64,000 nt of DNA from Actinomucor elegans. Taxonomy: Eukaryota > Mucoromycota > Mucoromycetes > Mucorales > Mucoraceae. The stretch covers positions 1,240,001 through 1,304,000 of the forward strand of contig JAMSLZ010000003.1 of the NCBI GenBank assembly GCA_026027325.1, written 5' to 3'. Shown here piece by piece: positions 37,577 through 48,623 of the stretch. Numbering within the stretch: position 1 is the first letter of the stretch; each line of letters begins with the position of its first letter. Below the pieces are notes generated by a model. That model made no database searches and was not told the origin of the DNA. It saw only the letters and a list, made by a program, of their open reading frames with translations. The translations under genes were made by a program, and so were the position numbers.

Positions 37577-37778
37577 GATTGTTTATAGAATCAACGTGCA
37601 CTGCGGAAAAAATAATAATAGATCTGCAACAACAAATAGTCCGTCAATGGGTTATACATAGAATGTTTTCGTAGTATACGATTATAGATATCTTTATTAT
37701 AGAGATCTATTGTACAAGTGACAATGAAACGCTTTATTTTGGTCAAATTTGATCTTCTGACTAATTTAATTAGTCCTT
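37193..37778. other. promoter region of forkhead gene
   Basis: Lies between two minus-strand genes. It holds a purine-rich leader just right of 37192 (as read on +) and 30 T residues at 37545-37574. No further gene is seen. Confidence 0.5.
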
Positions 37779-38420
37779 TTATGCAACCAACACATCGCTC
37801 CTAAGCACCCATTTGTTTCCACTCTGTACTTCCTTCGCTTCGTGTAGCATACAATGCGTTCCATGTCGATGCAGCAAAGCCATTCCTTTCTTTGGCTGTA
37901 CGATAATCGGCTCAGCTTTCCGATCTCTATAAAATACAGTTTCGCCACCTTTCATGTCTTCATTCAAATAAATCAATAGTGTCCAATCAGTCCATAACCC
38001 CGTCGCTTTGTCTTGTACGCTCTCGTCATAATGCGCCCCAAATGAGTGGCCTTTCCTATAACGGTATACCCGAATATTAGAGTTTAACCCTTTAGATCTT
38101 GTCAAAGACTCTTGGACCACCTCTTGCATTCCCTTCCACAATATAGCTGCCAGCGACGCGTCCTCTATCGATTGACGATCATTATTGCGAAAAGCCATGC
38201 CTCGTTTCGGTTTACCGCCTGCACTGGCTTTGGGTGGTAAATGCGTTTCAAAATAACTAATTAACGAATCGCATTCTTTGCCATTTAAAAACTTGGGAAT
38301 CACATAGATTTGCTCTGGTTCCAACTCGATCATTTGCAAAAAGTTCTTTTGTGTCAGCGTTGGGAATGACGCGTTCTTTTTTGTATTCTCATCAACTTTT
38401 TTAACTTTTTGCTTCGGCAT
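37779..38420 (-). CDS. 2OG-Fe(II) oxygenase, prolyl-4-hydroxylase-like
   Basis: A single exon of 213 residues. The double-stranded beta-helix iron site is visible: HYDES gives His130 and Asp132, LHEAKEV gives His193, and WVLRSDV gives Arg207 for the 2-oxoglutarate carboxylate. YRYRKGHSFGAHYD and NEDMKGGETVFY are typical of the P4H-like branch. The enzyme would couple oxidation of 2-oxoglutarate to hydroxylation of a substrate. The basic N-terminus (MPKQKVKKVD) and absence of a signal peptide suggest a cytosolic or nuclear place, not the ER of collagen prolyl hydroxylases. The substrate is unknown. The next gene on the left, forkhead, ends in the same direction but shows no functional link. 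Confidence 0.85.
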   Translation of the reverse strand: MPKQKVKKVDENTKKNASFPTLTQKNFLQMIELEPEQIYVIPKFLNGKECDSLISYFETHLPPKASAGGKPKRGMAFRNNDRQSIEDASLAAILWKGMQEVVQESLTRSKGLNSNIRVYRYRKGHSFGAHYDESVQDKATGLWTDWTLLIYLNEDMKGGETVFYRDRKAEPIIVQPKKGMALLHRHGTHCMLHEAKEVQSGNKWVLRSDVLVA

Positions 38421-38719
38421 GGTTGGAGGGACAAAATAAAGAGAAAATAAATTTTCTCTCGGCCACAGTTCCGTTTAGCACTGGATTTATAAGGTACTGT
38501 ACTTGTTCGGTTACCTTAATATGTATCTATCGTATCATTCAACCTGAATTGCTGCGTAGCTTGTCTAACATTCTAAACTATCTTGCTTCTTTTGCTATAC
38601 CCACTCATAGAGTATGAGAAGAGACGTGAATTGCGGATAGAAATAGCGTCCAAGTCTTTTGTAGAAATTACAACGCCTATCTATACCTTGAGCGCCTTTT
38701 AAGTTCCGATTGAACGATA

Positions 38720-38753
<34 letters not shown>

Positions 38754-39244
38754 GCTAAAATTCAGGTTGTAACTTTCAAACTAAAATCACATATACATCA
38801 GTATAACTCGGAATTTATCAAATTTATCAAATTTATACATCTCAATTTTTTGTTCTTACACCATTCAATACGCAATTGAATTGCGCTTCAATATGATGAA
38901 AGGGTGCCATATCTATCATCACCTTATATATACTATAATAAAAAAATTTAAAAAAAAATGAAGGACCTAAAAGGGTTTCCAGAATTGTGTTGACATATTC
39001 TTCACAAGCAATCAACTATAACACCTTAAACAATTGCTACATAGACGTCAGATACTGAAAATATCTCTTTCAGGGAATAAATGATATTGTAATGATAATA
39101 TCTTTAATTGATATAGCTTCCTTGTTCATATATACACAATGCATGTATTTTATTATACATTGATAACGCAAATTAAGATTATCAAAGCTAAAATAGTCTG
39201 TTCTTTTTTATCAAACAAAAAGCCTCCCAATCTTTTGTATTCAA

Positions 39245-39620
39245 CCTACTATTATTGGTCTCTGTACCATGCGTTGCACATTTGAAATTTATACAAAGCT
39301 TATTAGCAGACCTGGTATCTATCAAAATATTTTCTTTCGTTCAAAAGATAACATAAGCTTTGATGTACAGAGCAAACATAGTTACATTTCTTGTCGTTTG
39401 GTCACAGATGACTTGTCAAAAGAAAACGTGTTCTATCCTACTAGACCCTTTTTTTTATCTATTTATTTAGAATTCAAATATGGAAGTGCCAGTCAAGGAA
39501 CACTATCTAGACAATGAACACTGTTACAAAAAAAAAAGTGTGCAAAACTTTCATTGTCCTGGAATCAAATTAAGGTTTCATCAGATACATACTATGTAAG
39601 CCAATACTGTTGAAACACTA
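39245..39620 (+). pseudogene. gene relic, copy 1 of a direct duplication
   Basis: Shares many short identities, in the same order, with 40440-40810: ACCATGCGTTGC, TTTATACAAAGC, GATGACTTGTCAAA, GTGCCAGTCA or GTACCAGTCA, and TCAAATTAAG then TTTCATC. The frame from 39269 reads MRCTFEIYTKLISRPG and shows no complete domain. The 3' part (HCPGIKLRFHQIHTM) slightly resembles the end of a C2H2 finger. Origin unknown. Confidence 0.5.
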
Positions 39621-39711
39621 TGGAATTGGGTACTAAAAAAAGTGCAAAAATAGATACAGTTTATTATTGACAAATGGAATCTATCAGTTTTTCTTCTGTC
39701 AAACAACAATT

Positions 39712-39950
39712 CGTTCTGAGAAGAACATGCTTGTTAGGCCCGACATTCGACCGAGATCAACCGAGAATTCTAAGATCATTAGAGCCAAGTAACATGAATC
39801 AAATGTATATAATGCGCAACTTGTCATAAATGTCGAATATATTATTTGTGTTTTACTTTAAGAAAAGCTCTGATAAACTAAGTAGTTCATCTTAAACACA
39901 TATTAGTCATTAGATGCGACATTAAACTGAAATTTCTCAAGGAATGTGGG
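39712..39950 (+). repeat. ~176-bp repeat, two forward units
   Basis: Cores CCGACATTCGACCGAGATC (39740) and ATGCGACATTAAACTGAAAT (39914) are 176 bp apart. Both follow a TCTGAGAAGAACATG- or TCTTAAACACATATTAG-like second block in the same order. This is one of the clearest arrays. Confidence 0.7.
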
Positions 39951-40439
39951 GATTGTTCAAAAATGGCCAAGTACCTTTTTTTTTGTAGAGCATGTGAACA
40001 ACTTTTTTTTTTAGGCCTAATACATCAATCATATAGATATAGTAGATGTTACAATACTCTTGTAATTTTGCAAATGAATTTTATGAATGGGAGACTATAA
40101 AACTTTCTTTACATTAGCTTACATTAGCCAAATTTTATTATGTAATTTTGTACTAGTATTGTTTTTTGTTTATTATAAAGGAAGCATCTCAAATCCTCTG
40201 CAACCAATCACAATATCCAATTCATTTAAACATTGATGAAAAGTTGGTTAATAAATGGTTCTATTGGAAGGGCTTTCCCCAGAGAACAAAAGATATTATG
40301 AAGATAAAATTGTCAATTAAAGCAGCTTCCTTATGAGTGAAACTCTAGTTATACGTCTTTTTTCAAACTTTGTTATACATCAAAAACCCGATTTTGTAAT
40401 CATCGCAATTGAAAGCATTTTGCTTTCTAATCAAATAAA

Positions 40440-40810
40440 AAATCTACTATTAAGGTCTCCAGACCATGCGTTGCGTATCTAAAGTTTATACAAAGCCTAT
40501 TAGCAAACCCGGTATCTTCCAGAGCATTTTCATTAATCAATCAAAAGGTAAATTCAAAAGAGAACACAGGTATTAACAGCTTGATTTACAGAGCGAATAT
40601 AATCATCTTTTGGTCTCAGATGACTTGTCAAAGGAAACATGCAGGGTTCTTTTAATTATTATTATTATTGTTGTTGTTTAGGGTTCGAATACGGGCGTAC
40701 CAGTCAGGGAAAACTGTTATGTAAATAATGAAAACTATTCATGAACAAATCGCGTGCAAGCTGTTTATTGTGAAGGAGTCAAATTAAGATTTCATCGAAT
40801 GCATTCTACT
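40440..40810 (+). pseudogene. gene relic, copy 2 of a direct duplication
   Basis: Diverged counterpart of the relic about 1.2 kb upstream. Its frame begins MRCVSKVYTKPISKPG and soon meets a stop. The 3' part reads YCEGVKLRFHRMHST. A (ATT)n/(GTT)n stretch near 40655 interrupts it. Both copies are followed by a unit of the ~176-bp repeat, so the duplication may have included it. Confidence 0.5.
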
Positions 40811-40865
40811 AATCTGATCCGGCTAAAATGCTAGTATGAATAACTGAGTATTAAGGAAAACATAT

Positions 40866-41085
40866 TCAGCAACTTGTTTGAGAAAGGTATACCTATCAGA
40901 TCTCCCATTTGACCAAGAATGATCAATAAATTGTTAAGAAAACCATTGGAACTAAGTTATACAATATACATATAATTTACTGTTGGTTATTAAAATCTAG
41001 AAAACTCGTTATACTTTACTTAAAATAAAGGTTCAATTTATTTTGTATGTGTACTAGTTATCCTGTTCGACGTTAAACAGACATT
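40866..41085 (+). repeat. ~176-bp repeat, two forward units
   Basis: CAGATCTCCCATTTGACC (40898) and TGTTCGACGTTAAACAGAC (about 41064) are 165 bp apart by core anchor. The second unit is short and weak. Confidence 0.5.
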
Positions 41086-41122
41086 ACTCGAAAAAATGAA
41101 AAATGTCAAAAATGCCGATTTC

Positions 41123-41156
<34 letters not shown>

Positions 41157-41711
41157 AAGCGCTATCTTCAGTCTAGTTTTTCAAAAGTTCGTTTTGATAT
41201 ATGAAACACTAGTATGATGTTTTAATAACATGATTTATTAATAACATGAGCATATTATATGCCAGAGTATGTAATACTAATTCCATCATATCAGCACACA
41301 AATTATAATTGTATTTTTAGATAGGATGGACAAAATCTTTATGGATTAGTAAATGTATAGGACGATGCTTTTAGAATTCGATATCAATTTAATGCAATGT
41401 GCATTTTGTTGTGCATATCAACAATATTTTCTCCTTGCAAGCTGGATCAATGTTCAAACTACTCGATTATACAAACTATTGTTCAATAATCCCCCCCCCC
41501 ACTCACCCCATAAAAACCAAAGAAATCTCATTGTGGGTTACTTTTGTATTATTTTAGATGGTACTGAAGGCAACTTGAAGACATGGTTTCTCTAATACAA
41601 CTTTGTTTCTATAATCAGCTAAAATAGCTCGACCTTATTCCAGAGATGATAAGATAACTATCGATGCAACGACTTGAACAGTTTTAGTTTATTATGAATG
41701 TATTATCTAGT

Positions 41712-42919
41712 CTAATTGAGTTTCTTTTGAATCGGAATGTTATCAGTGATAGACACTTCGCTCGGTGATAGTATAACATTTGCATGCTTGATCTGATATT
41801 TGTAATAATTGTATCCAATAATCCCCATGATTGAAATAAGTAAACTATATAAATAAAAATGTCAACAACTAGCTGCCTATTGGCTCTTTTAATGCATGTT
41901 ACCCCATATAAGTTTTTACTGTTAAAACATCCCCATAGATAATCACTGACAATCCAATCACAAGGATTTCCTTGCTAATGCCTGCGACACTCAATGTTAC
42001 TGTGCTAGTACCTTTAATCAAATAAAGCTCTGATAAAGTCATGACGAATGCTAGTTGTATCCACTGTTAGTCATCACCTAAAAAAAACATACACACTAAT
42101 GTTTACCTAATATGCCTCCAATAGCCATAACAACCAATGCCTCAAGCGCTTGCTGAATAGATTCAATATGATTTGGTGAACTTTGGTGACGTTGGAACGG
42201 TTTCTCAAAGTAAAAACTGAGTAATAACATCGTGACAAACATCACTGGACTCAAATGATACATGGTGGAAAATGGACTGTTATTGCTTTGCTGTTGTCTA
42301 TTATTTTTCTTCATTAAGAATTGGGTCATGTTCCACCGTAGTCCAGAGGCAATTGCAGCAGTTAGTACGAGTATAAACCCTTTGGTATTGAAATGAGGTT
42401 CTCCATCCACTGTCAAAAGCACACCAAGCACGATGAATGATATCACAGCGATAAGATTGAGTTTTGGTTTCTCAAACCCGAATGCAAAGGAAAATAATAA
42501 GACCCAAACCGGGGTACTGGACTTGATCATGGTATAAAATGAAAGGGTGATCAAGACTAAAGAAGCGTTTGCACAACATATCTCTACAGCAGCTGCGACG
42601 CCACAAGGGACCTATATTCTTTTATATAAGATGTATGCATACTAACCAAAAAAAAAAAAAAAAAAAAAATACTTGCCACTTTGATAAGATAGTCTCTAGT
42701 AGAATAGGCTTGCACTTTATGATTATATCGCTTTATCAAAATCCGAGTAATAATTGTGTGTATGCCAGAGTGCACAGCACTCATAAGTAGCGGCAAGTTC
42801 AAGTTGTAGTTGTCTTTGCCCATCAACGTTTTGTTGTATATCGACAATACGGTTGATAAAAAATACCATGAAAGTATATATCCGATATTATATTTCCATT
42901 CTGAAGACTGTATTTGCAT
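41712..42919 (-). CDS. SLC35/triose-phosphate-translocator family transporter
   Basis: Four exons, 42919-42677, 42611-42107, 42050-41903 and 41844-41712, giving 342 residues, normal for the family. About ten hydrophobic segments are present. Signature blocks are WYFLSTVLSIYNKTLMG near the N-terminus, TLSFYTMIKSSTPVWVLLF, LTAAIASGLRWNMTQFL, and the last exons with TLSVAGISKEILVIGLS and LLISIMGIIGYNYYKYQ. This is closest to the SLC35C2/Ymd8 branch, Golgi or ER antiporters thought to carry nucleotide sugars. Cargo cannot be read from sequence. Intron 1 (42612-42676) contains 22 T on the sense strand. It starts GCAAGT after GTG; a GT donor three bases earlier would also keep frame and delete one Val. 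Confidence 0.9.
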
Positions 42920-43878
42920 GTATAAATGTGTATTTTAAATTAATAAAAAGCTGATAATAAAAGAAGAGAAAACTGTCGACTTATAACCCCTTCAGTGTTT
43001 GAGGCAACTCACGTGAAATAGGCAGTCTTTGGCTAGAGAGTGCTTCGTTCAGGCACAACCGCAGTCCATTTTAACGGAATCTTGAAAATCGTTACTAACA
43101 AGCCTTGAACAATGATATCCATCAAACTGCATTATATCAGTGGATTTGCACTGGGAAATAGTAAAGTATATACTATTGACCAGGACGCTGAGGAACTGTT
43201 TATCGAACGATGTTTTTTTCCATTGCCCCAAAGAATAAAGTGAGCAAACAATGAGTGTATGGGGAGGGGGGAAGATAAGTAGCCCTCTACATATTCAACC
43301 TCAGTTATTGCAACATATCACCCATTGTGAAAGGAGTCCTTATTAAAGAGTACAACTTCCCAAATGCCTGCAAGACATTGAGTAAAACGAAAGCACTAGT
43401 TAAACGACATGCTTCACCAGATGTAGCGACTCATTTTAAACATTTGCTAATAGCCTGATGCGATAATTGACCGAGATCGATCAAGGTTTCTTGTATGAAA
43501 ATTGAGCAAAAACTTGAAACGTTTATATTAAATAAGACCCACGGCTAGAGGTTTAAATTACTGATAAACTCTATATGACGTTATTAACCTCTGGAATAAA
43601 GTTTCTCTAATTATTTCTTTATATAGAATATGAATAAAATGCTGCAAGAGATTCTTGACAAAAACCATAATAAACAATGCTCATGGCGCAAAATCGCGGG
43701 ATTTAAAATATGAATCTGTGAGTTCTTGGCATTTCCACCAGCTTCCACGCATTTAAGCTTCAAACTATACATATGTGAAAAAAATTCAGTAGTAGCAGCC
43801 TAACTCTGAGCTTTGAGACGACATGCGAGGTTGTCTTACAGTAATAATATATAAATATAAAGACAGTAACTAACTAAG
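42920..43878. other. intergenic
   Basis: Promoter side of the transporter gene, then AT-rich sequence with one clear forward unit of the ~176-bp repeat (GATGCGATAATTGACCGAG near 43457) and a weaker one about 150 bp before it. No gene is seen. Confidence 0.5.
43428..43490 (+). repeat. ~176-bp repeat, forward unit
   Basis: The TTGCTAATAGCCTGATGCGA block runs into AATTGACCGAGATCGATC, a close match to the family core in order and spacing. Confidence 0.6.
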
Positions 43879-45400
43879 TTGAAACGGTATTTATTGTGCG
43901 ATTTGAATTCAGACAAATCCCCAAAGTTGTACAGCTATAAATGCGGTATGCCATATTTCAAGGGTCATAACGCCAATTGTGATAAACTACAAGCCAACAA
44001 AAGCAGAAATCACCCTACCGTAGCTGGAATTATAAACCATGACCCAATACAAGGATGCAGTAATGGATTTGCAGGACCTTCTTCGGCCATCTAGCATAAT
44101 GCTAATCAAGCTCTGTTACCTCAACAGGATATTGATCGACAAAGTAACAAATATTGCTGAGAATGAAAATTATTATGACGAAAATAATGATGCTCAAGCT
44201 AAACATACCACTTTTTATTGAGGTTGAAGATCAAATTCCAGTTGAAACTCGCCCCACTTCTTTCAATGAGAATGAGGATCTAACATGTTCCGAAAACAAC
44301 CAAGATAAAAATATCTTTAATCTATTCAGTAATTATAAAGATAAAGCCATGAAGTTGTCTGCCGATAATCTGCTAGATAGAAACTCTTTTACACGGACTG
44401 TTATCATATACGAATATCCTCTTTCTGACACCAAATTAACACAGTCAAGCCCTTTTGGAGGTTTTATCTGAAGATATATTGGATTCTTTTTATTCAAGGT
44501 TCAAGAATATATTTGATGGCCATTTCGAACAAATCAATACTGATATTGAATCAAATCTCACAAATTATCATTACTGTTGGCAAAAATGAAATAGATAGAG
44601 GCAATATAAAACCAAGGTTATTGGCATTGGCCGGAAGCAAGGAATATTGCTTAGCCAGAGCCATTAAGACTTTCAAAAATATAAAAGTAAAACTAGATCA
44701 TACCAACATGTGTCATTGCTAACTTGTTATTTATAATATATAGGTTACGTAAAATCCCAACAAAGGCAATCAAAGATAGTGCTTTTATACTTGAAAGCAA
44801 GCTTTTCACTACATATGCTGATTCAATACTATCATCCCTTGCATCGGATCCAGAAAGGAATATGTTATTCAGATAGACTAATACAAAAAAACCCAAAGAA
44901 AAAGATTTTCGTCTAGACACCACTATTACCGGATTAGAGCAAATAAAGTATAATTACAACCTCGGCCACAGAGAAATAAAGTAGGTGGCTATAGCAACCA
45001 CACTCTGGCCGTTAATTTGCTACGAATTAATATACTTGTCAAAGATTCCCTTGATTTCCGTAAATTGTTAAATGCATTCACTTTTCAAGTAAATGGCTTT
45101 ACTGCTATTTTTCATCTTATGTTTTTTGAATTCCATGATATCTATATAGTGACCGAAATTGCAAGAATCAAGCTGCCACGGTCGTTAAACGAATTATCAG
45201 TTTTTCTCAGCCAAATGAACTTTCAATCATTAGTCTATATTCCCCAACTATTCTAGCCCAATTGTACCATCGCTTCAGATCAGAACGTTACTACCAAGCG
45301 ATACCATCCCAAATTTGAAAATTTGTACCGAATTAATTGATGGAAGCAAAAACAAATACCGTGAATGCTCATTTTACTTTGAAGCATAAGCCGTACAAAT
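43879..45400 (+). pseudogene. relic of a Mucorales-expanded family of unknown function
   Basis: Several open frames lie in order but are broken by stops and frame changes. 43879-44091 begins MKRYLLCDLNSD; 44154-44471 contains EVEDQIPVETRPTSF; then come LFTTYADSILSSLASDPERN (about 44800-44865), DTTITGLEQIKYNYNLGH (about 44918-44971) and FRKLLNAFTFQVNGFTAIFH with EIARIKLPRSLNELSVFL (45017-45256). The pattern FQ-x-x-GF...YL...EI...IKLPRSLNEL recalls a large family of hypothetical proteins I remember from Rhizopus and Mucor; its function is unknown. The break after PERNMLFR (stop) and others argue for a pseudogene. I could not find a set of introns that repairs it. Confidence 0.6.
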
Positions 45401-46150
45401 ACCAATTTTAATTTATTCAATCTGATTTAATTTGATTAGAAAGTGGAAGCACTGTACTATCAAAAACATTGTTAGTCCTGTGGTGAAATGGGGAGATGAC
45501 TAAAGGTGCAGTAGGAAAGTAATAAAAACGCAACAGATTAAATTTTTTACGTCTCACTATCTATTGCTAAACTTTGTAATTTGCCACTGTGAGTATTGTA
45601 TAAAATCATTTAACCAAAAGAACGCTATGCTTATGATTTCTGGTTTTTTTTTGGCAAATACCACAAGTGTCCATGTACAACTCCTGTCATTCAGTAAAAA
45701 TCGACTCAAGCTCATACCTTTTTGTAATATTTCTGTAACAAATAGCTTTACTGAGTTCTACAATAGTGATAAATGTATATAGTCATCTGGAATATTAGCA
45801 TAAGCTAAATACAACGAGCATTGCTATCTCAATCTAACGTAATATGCAAACGTGCCGAGGCCATACCAGCAAACGATTGACTGTCGATCCCTATTGCACT
45901 TGACAATGCTTCTCTATTCTATAGCATCTAATAGAGCTTAACAGCGACTTTGAATAACCTCGACTCTTCCTTTAGAACGTGTAAGCCGCAGTGTAAATTG
46001 GCTAGTGCCACTGCACAATAGAAAGTGCACCGTGCCTTCATTCAAGAATTTCGATGAATTTCATTGGCTAATAATACCGGTATATGGAGTGGGTTCTGCC
46101 TGTTTCTAGACAATTTCTTGTCTTTCTCTTTTTAATTTATTATATACAAT
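45401..46150. other. intergenic, promoter of VPS27
   Basis: No gene is seen. The 46100-46150 segment is T/C-rich and ends directly at the VPS27 start codon. An open frame at 45564-45782 has no recognisable features. Confidence 0.5.
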
Positions 46151-48497
46151 ATGAATTCGTTTTGGTGGGGACAAAGCGCGTTTGACGAGCTTGTTGGTAA
46201 TATTAAAAGGACAAGAAATAGAAAAGCTTCTTGACTAACTGTGTTCTACAATAGAAAAAGCTACTTCGGAGTTGCTTCCTGCTGGTCATGTCGATCTAGC
46301 GCTTCATCTCGAGATCAGTGATCAAATAAGAAGCAAAAAGGTCAATGCAAAGGACGCCATGCGCTCTTTAAAGCAGCGTTTAAACCACAAAAATCCAAAT
46401 GTGATTATGGCCACGCTTTCAGTAAGTGATTGTGTTTATCTTAAGACTTTGGTTTGCCAAGACTTTTTATGTAGTTGGTAGATACTTGCGTGAAGAACGG
46501 CGGCAATAGTTTTGTTAAAGAAATCGCGACTAGAGAATTTATGGAGGAAATGACACAAATTGTAAAAGCTCCTGTACGTGATATGATGATGTAAAGTTAT
46601 AGGATGTTTAACCTAGTTTTTTGATGGATAGGCTGGTTCTAATCATGTTAAACACAAAGCTTTGTCTCTAATACAAGTCTGGGGAATTGCAGCCAAAGGA
46701 AATAGCTCTCTAAGCTATTTTTCTGGTACGTATACCCTATTGCGTGCCGAGGGCTTCTTGTTTCCACCTGTTGTCGATAAAATTGATTCAATCTTGCTCG
46801 AAACCGCAGTAGTAAAGTATAGTTATAATTGTGTATTTTCTTTCTAGTACCAAATGCGTACTTGTTTATTTCATATACTTACATGATTCCAGGCACCCGA
46901 ATGGACGGATTCTGATTGCTGTGAAAGATGTAGAACTTCCTTTACTTTAACCAATCGAAAGGTATATATATTATACAGTAATAAGAGTAAGACAGAATAT
47001 ATTCATACCGTCTTCCCCTGCTTTTCTCTTAAAATAGCATCATTGCAGACAATGTGGAGCAACCTTTTGCCAGCAGTGTTCTTCTAAAAGCATTCCTCTA
47101 CCTCATCTTGGTATAAATGATACCGTCCGCGTATGCGATGGGTGTTATATTAAGGTCAAGTTGGCTAAAGTGGCCGATAAAGAAACTGTGCCTCATTTGC
47201 TTGGAACACCAGCTTCTACTTCATCCTCTTTAACCCCAGCTTACACACCTTCTATCAAGAACAAGAATGCTACGACCGAATCAAATCATTTAACCACAAC
47301 AGCCATTGCGACCTCTAACAGCAATACTTTGGATACTGGAGCAAATGATGATCAGTTCGAAGACGATCTGAAAAAGGCTATTGAAATGTCATTGAAAGAG
47401 ACTGAACAGCAAAAGAAACTTGGGTATTACGTTGATGATAGCAATCCAACTACTGCCAGTAAAAAGACTGCGGAAGAAGAAGAGGAAGAAGCTAATCTTG
47501 CTGCTGCTATTGCTGCATCATTACAAGATATGAACACTCATTACTCTACTACCACTGCAACTTCACCTCAATACAACAGCAATGAACTATCTTCTATTGA
47601 TATGGAGAACATTCAGTTGTTCTCAACATTAATGCAACGTGTTCAGTCAGCAGGCGGCGACGTGTCTGGTGATACTCAAATCAATAAATTATACACTCAG
47701 ATAGGAACACTTCAGCCAAAACTAGTGAAAACATTAGATGAAACGAGTAAAAAGCACGGTAAGCGAGGCTTATATGATGAATTATAACATGTAACTAAAA
47801 ATTCTTTATAGAAACCTTTGTGAACTTGCATACCAAATTGAATAATGCTGTAAAAGCATATGATAAACTATTGGAAGAAAGGTTGTCGTATGCAGCTCAG
47901 CGAGCAAGGACCCCTTCCTATTCAAATTACTATGACTCTTATAGCAATCAAGTACATCCCCCAGCTGCTTCACAACAGCAATACTCTACTCCTCCAGTGG
48001 TTACTAATTATTCTCCATACCCACAAACACCTATTGCGCTTCCGCTGTCTCATCCAACTGCACAAACACCCGTGCAACACCAAGCCTATGTATATCCACA
48101 AGGTCAGCCAGCACAAACATCTACTATCCAACATCAACAGCCTATATCCTATGCTGCACCACCTACTCCTCAAGCTTATCAGCCACCTGCTAGTCAGTAT
48201 TATCCAACTGTTGATGCTGGTGCTGGTGCTGGTGCTGGTGCTGGTGCTGCTGTTGCTCCTCTTCCTCAACAGCAACAGCCATATCAGGCACTTGCAGCTC
48301 CTGTTCAAAACACTATACCACCAACCCAACAAGAATCTCAACAATATCAACAGCCACCATACTTTGATACCAGCAGTACGCCAGCAAACTATTATAATCA
48401 AAACAGTACGTACCCCAATGCTGTTCCTCAGCAAACACAACCATCAACTGCCTATAATAAACAGCACGTTGAAGAGGCCCCTCTTATTGAACTTTAA
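46151..48497 (+). CDS. VPS27: Vps27/HRS, ESCRT-0 subunit (VHS-FYVE-UIM)
   Basis: Seven exons, 46151-46196, 46255-46421, 46475-46573, 46632-46811, 46893-46961, 47038-47758 and 47812-48497, giving 655 residues. The VHS domain occupies residues 1 to ~150 ([22 protein letters not shown]). The FYVE finger (~165-230) has CCERC, RKHHCRQCG, CQQCS and VCDGCY, which bind PI3P on endosomes. Two ubiquitin-interacting motifs follow: [12 protein letters not shown] (~296-308) and [13 protein letters not shown] (~339-351). A helical GAT-like core comes next, then a long Pro/Gln/Tyr-rich tail with a Gly-Ala repeat (48218-48250). The protein ends EEAPLIEL, a clathrin-box-like motif. It sorts ubiquitylated cargo into multivesicular bodies with Hse1 (not in the window). 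The gene is convergent with PIG-X, stop codons 126 bp apart. Confidence 0.95.
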
Positions 48498-48623
48498 TCC
48501 AACATCTTTTAAACAAGTTCCTCTTTTTTTTTTCCAGATATAATAATAAACTGCCCTTTCTTTTTGGTATAATAGCTAATACATGATGCTTACTTTTTTA
48601 TTTTTTATTTTATTATCATCATC

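Larger units (their letters stand above)
38421..41711. other. intergenic, 3.3 kb, with duplicated relics
   Basis: Holds 28 T residues at 38723-38750 upstream of the oxygenase gene, two diverged direct copies of a gene relic (39245-39620 and 40440-40810), repeat arrays at 39712-39950 and 40866-41085, 28 A residues at 41123-41150, and a run of 10 C near 41491. No intact gene is seen. Confidence 0.5.

Noticed and set aside
40678..40700. GGGTTCGAATACGGGC, resembling the T-arm of a tRNA
   Set aside because: No acceptor, D or anticodon arms fold around it. No convincing tRNA, rRNA or snRNA gene was found anywhere in the window.
47860..48543. 227-residue open frame overlapping the VPS27 tail on +, and a 156-residue frame on - (47970-48440)
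   Set aside because: Both are shadows of the Pro/Gln/Ala-rich low-complexity tail of VPS27; their His/Leu or Trp/Leu-rich composition follows from codon repetition in the other frames.
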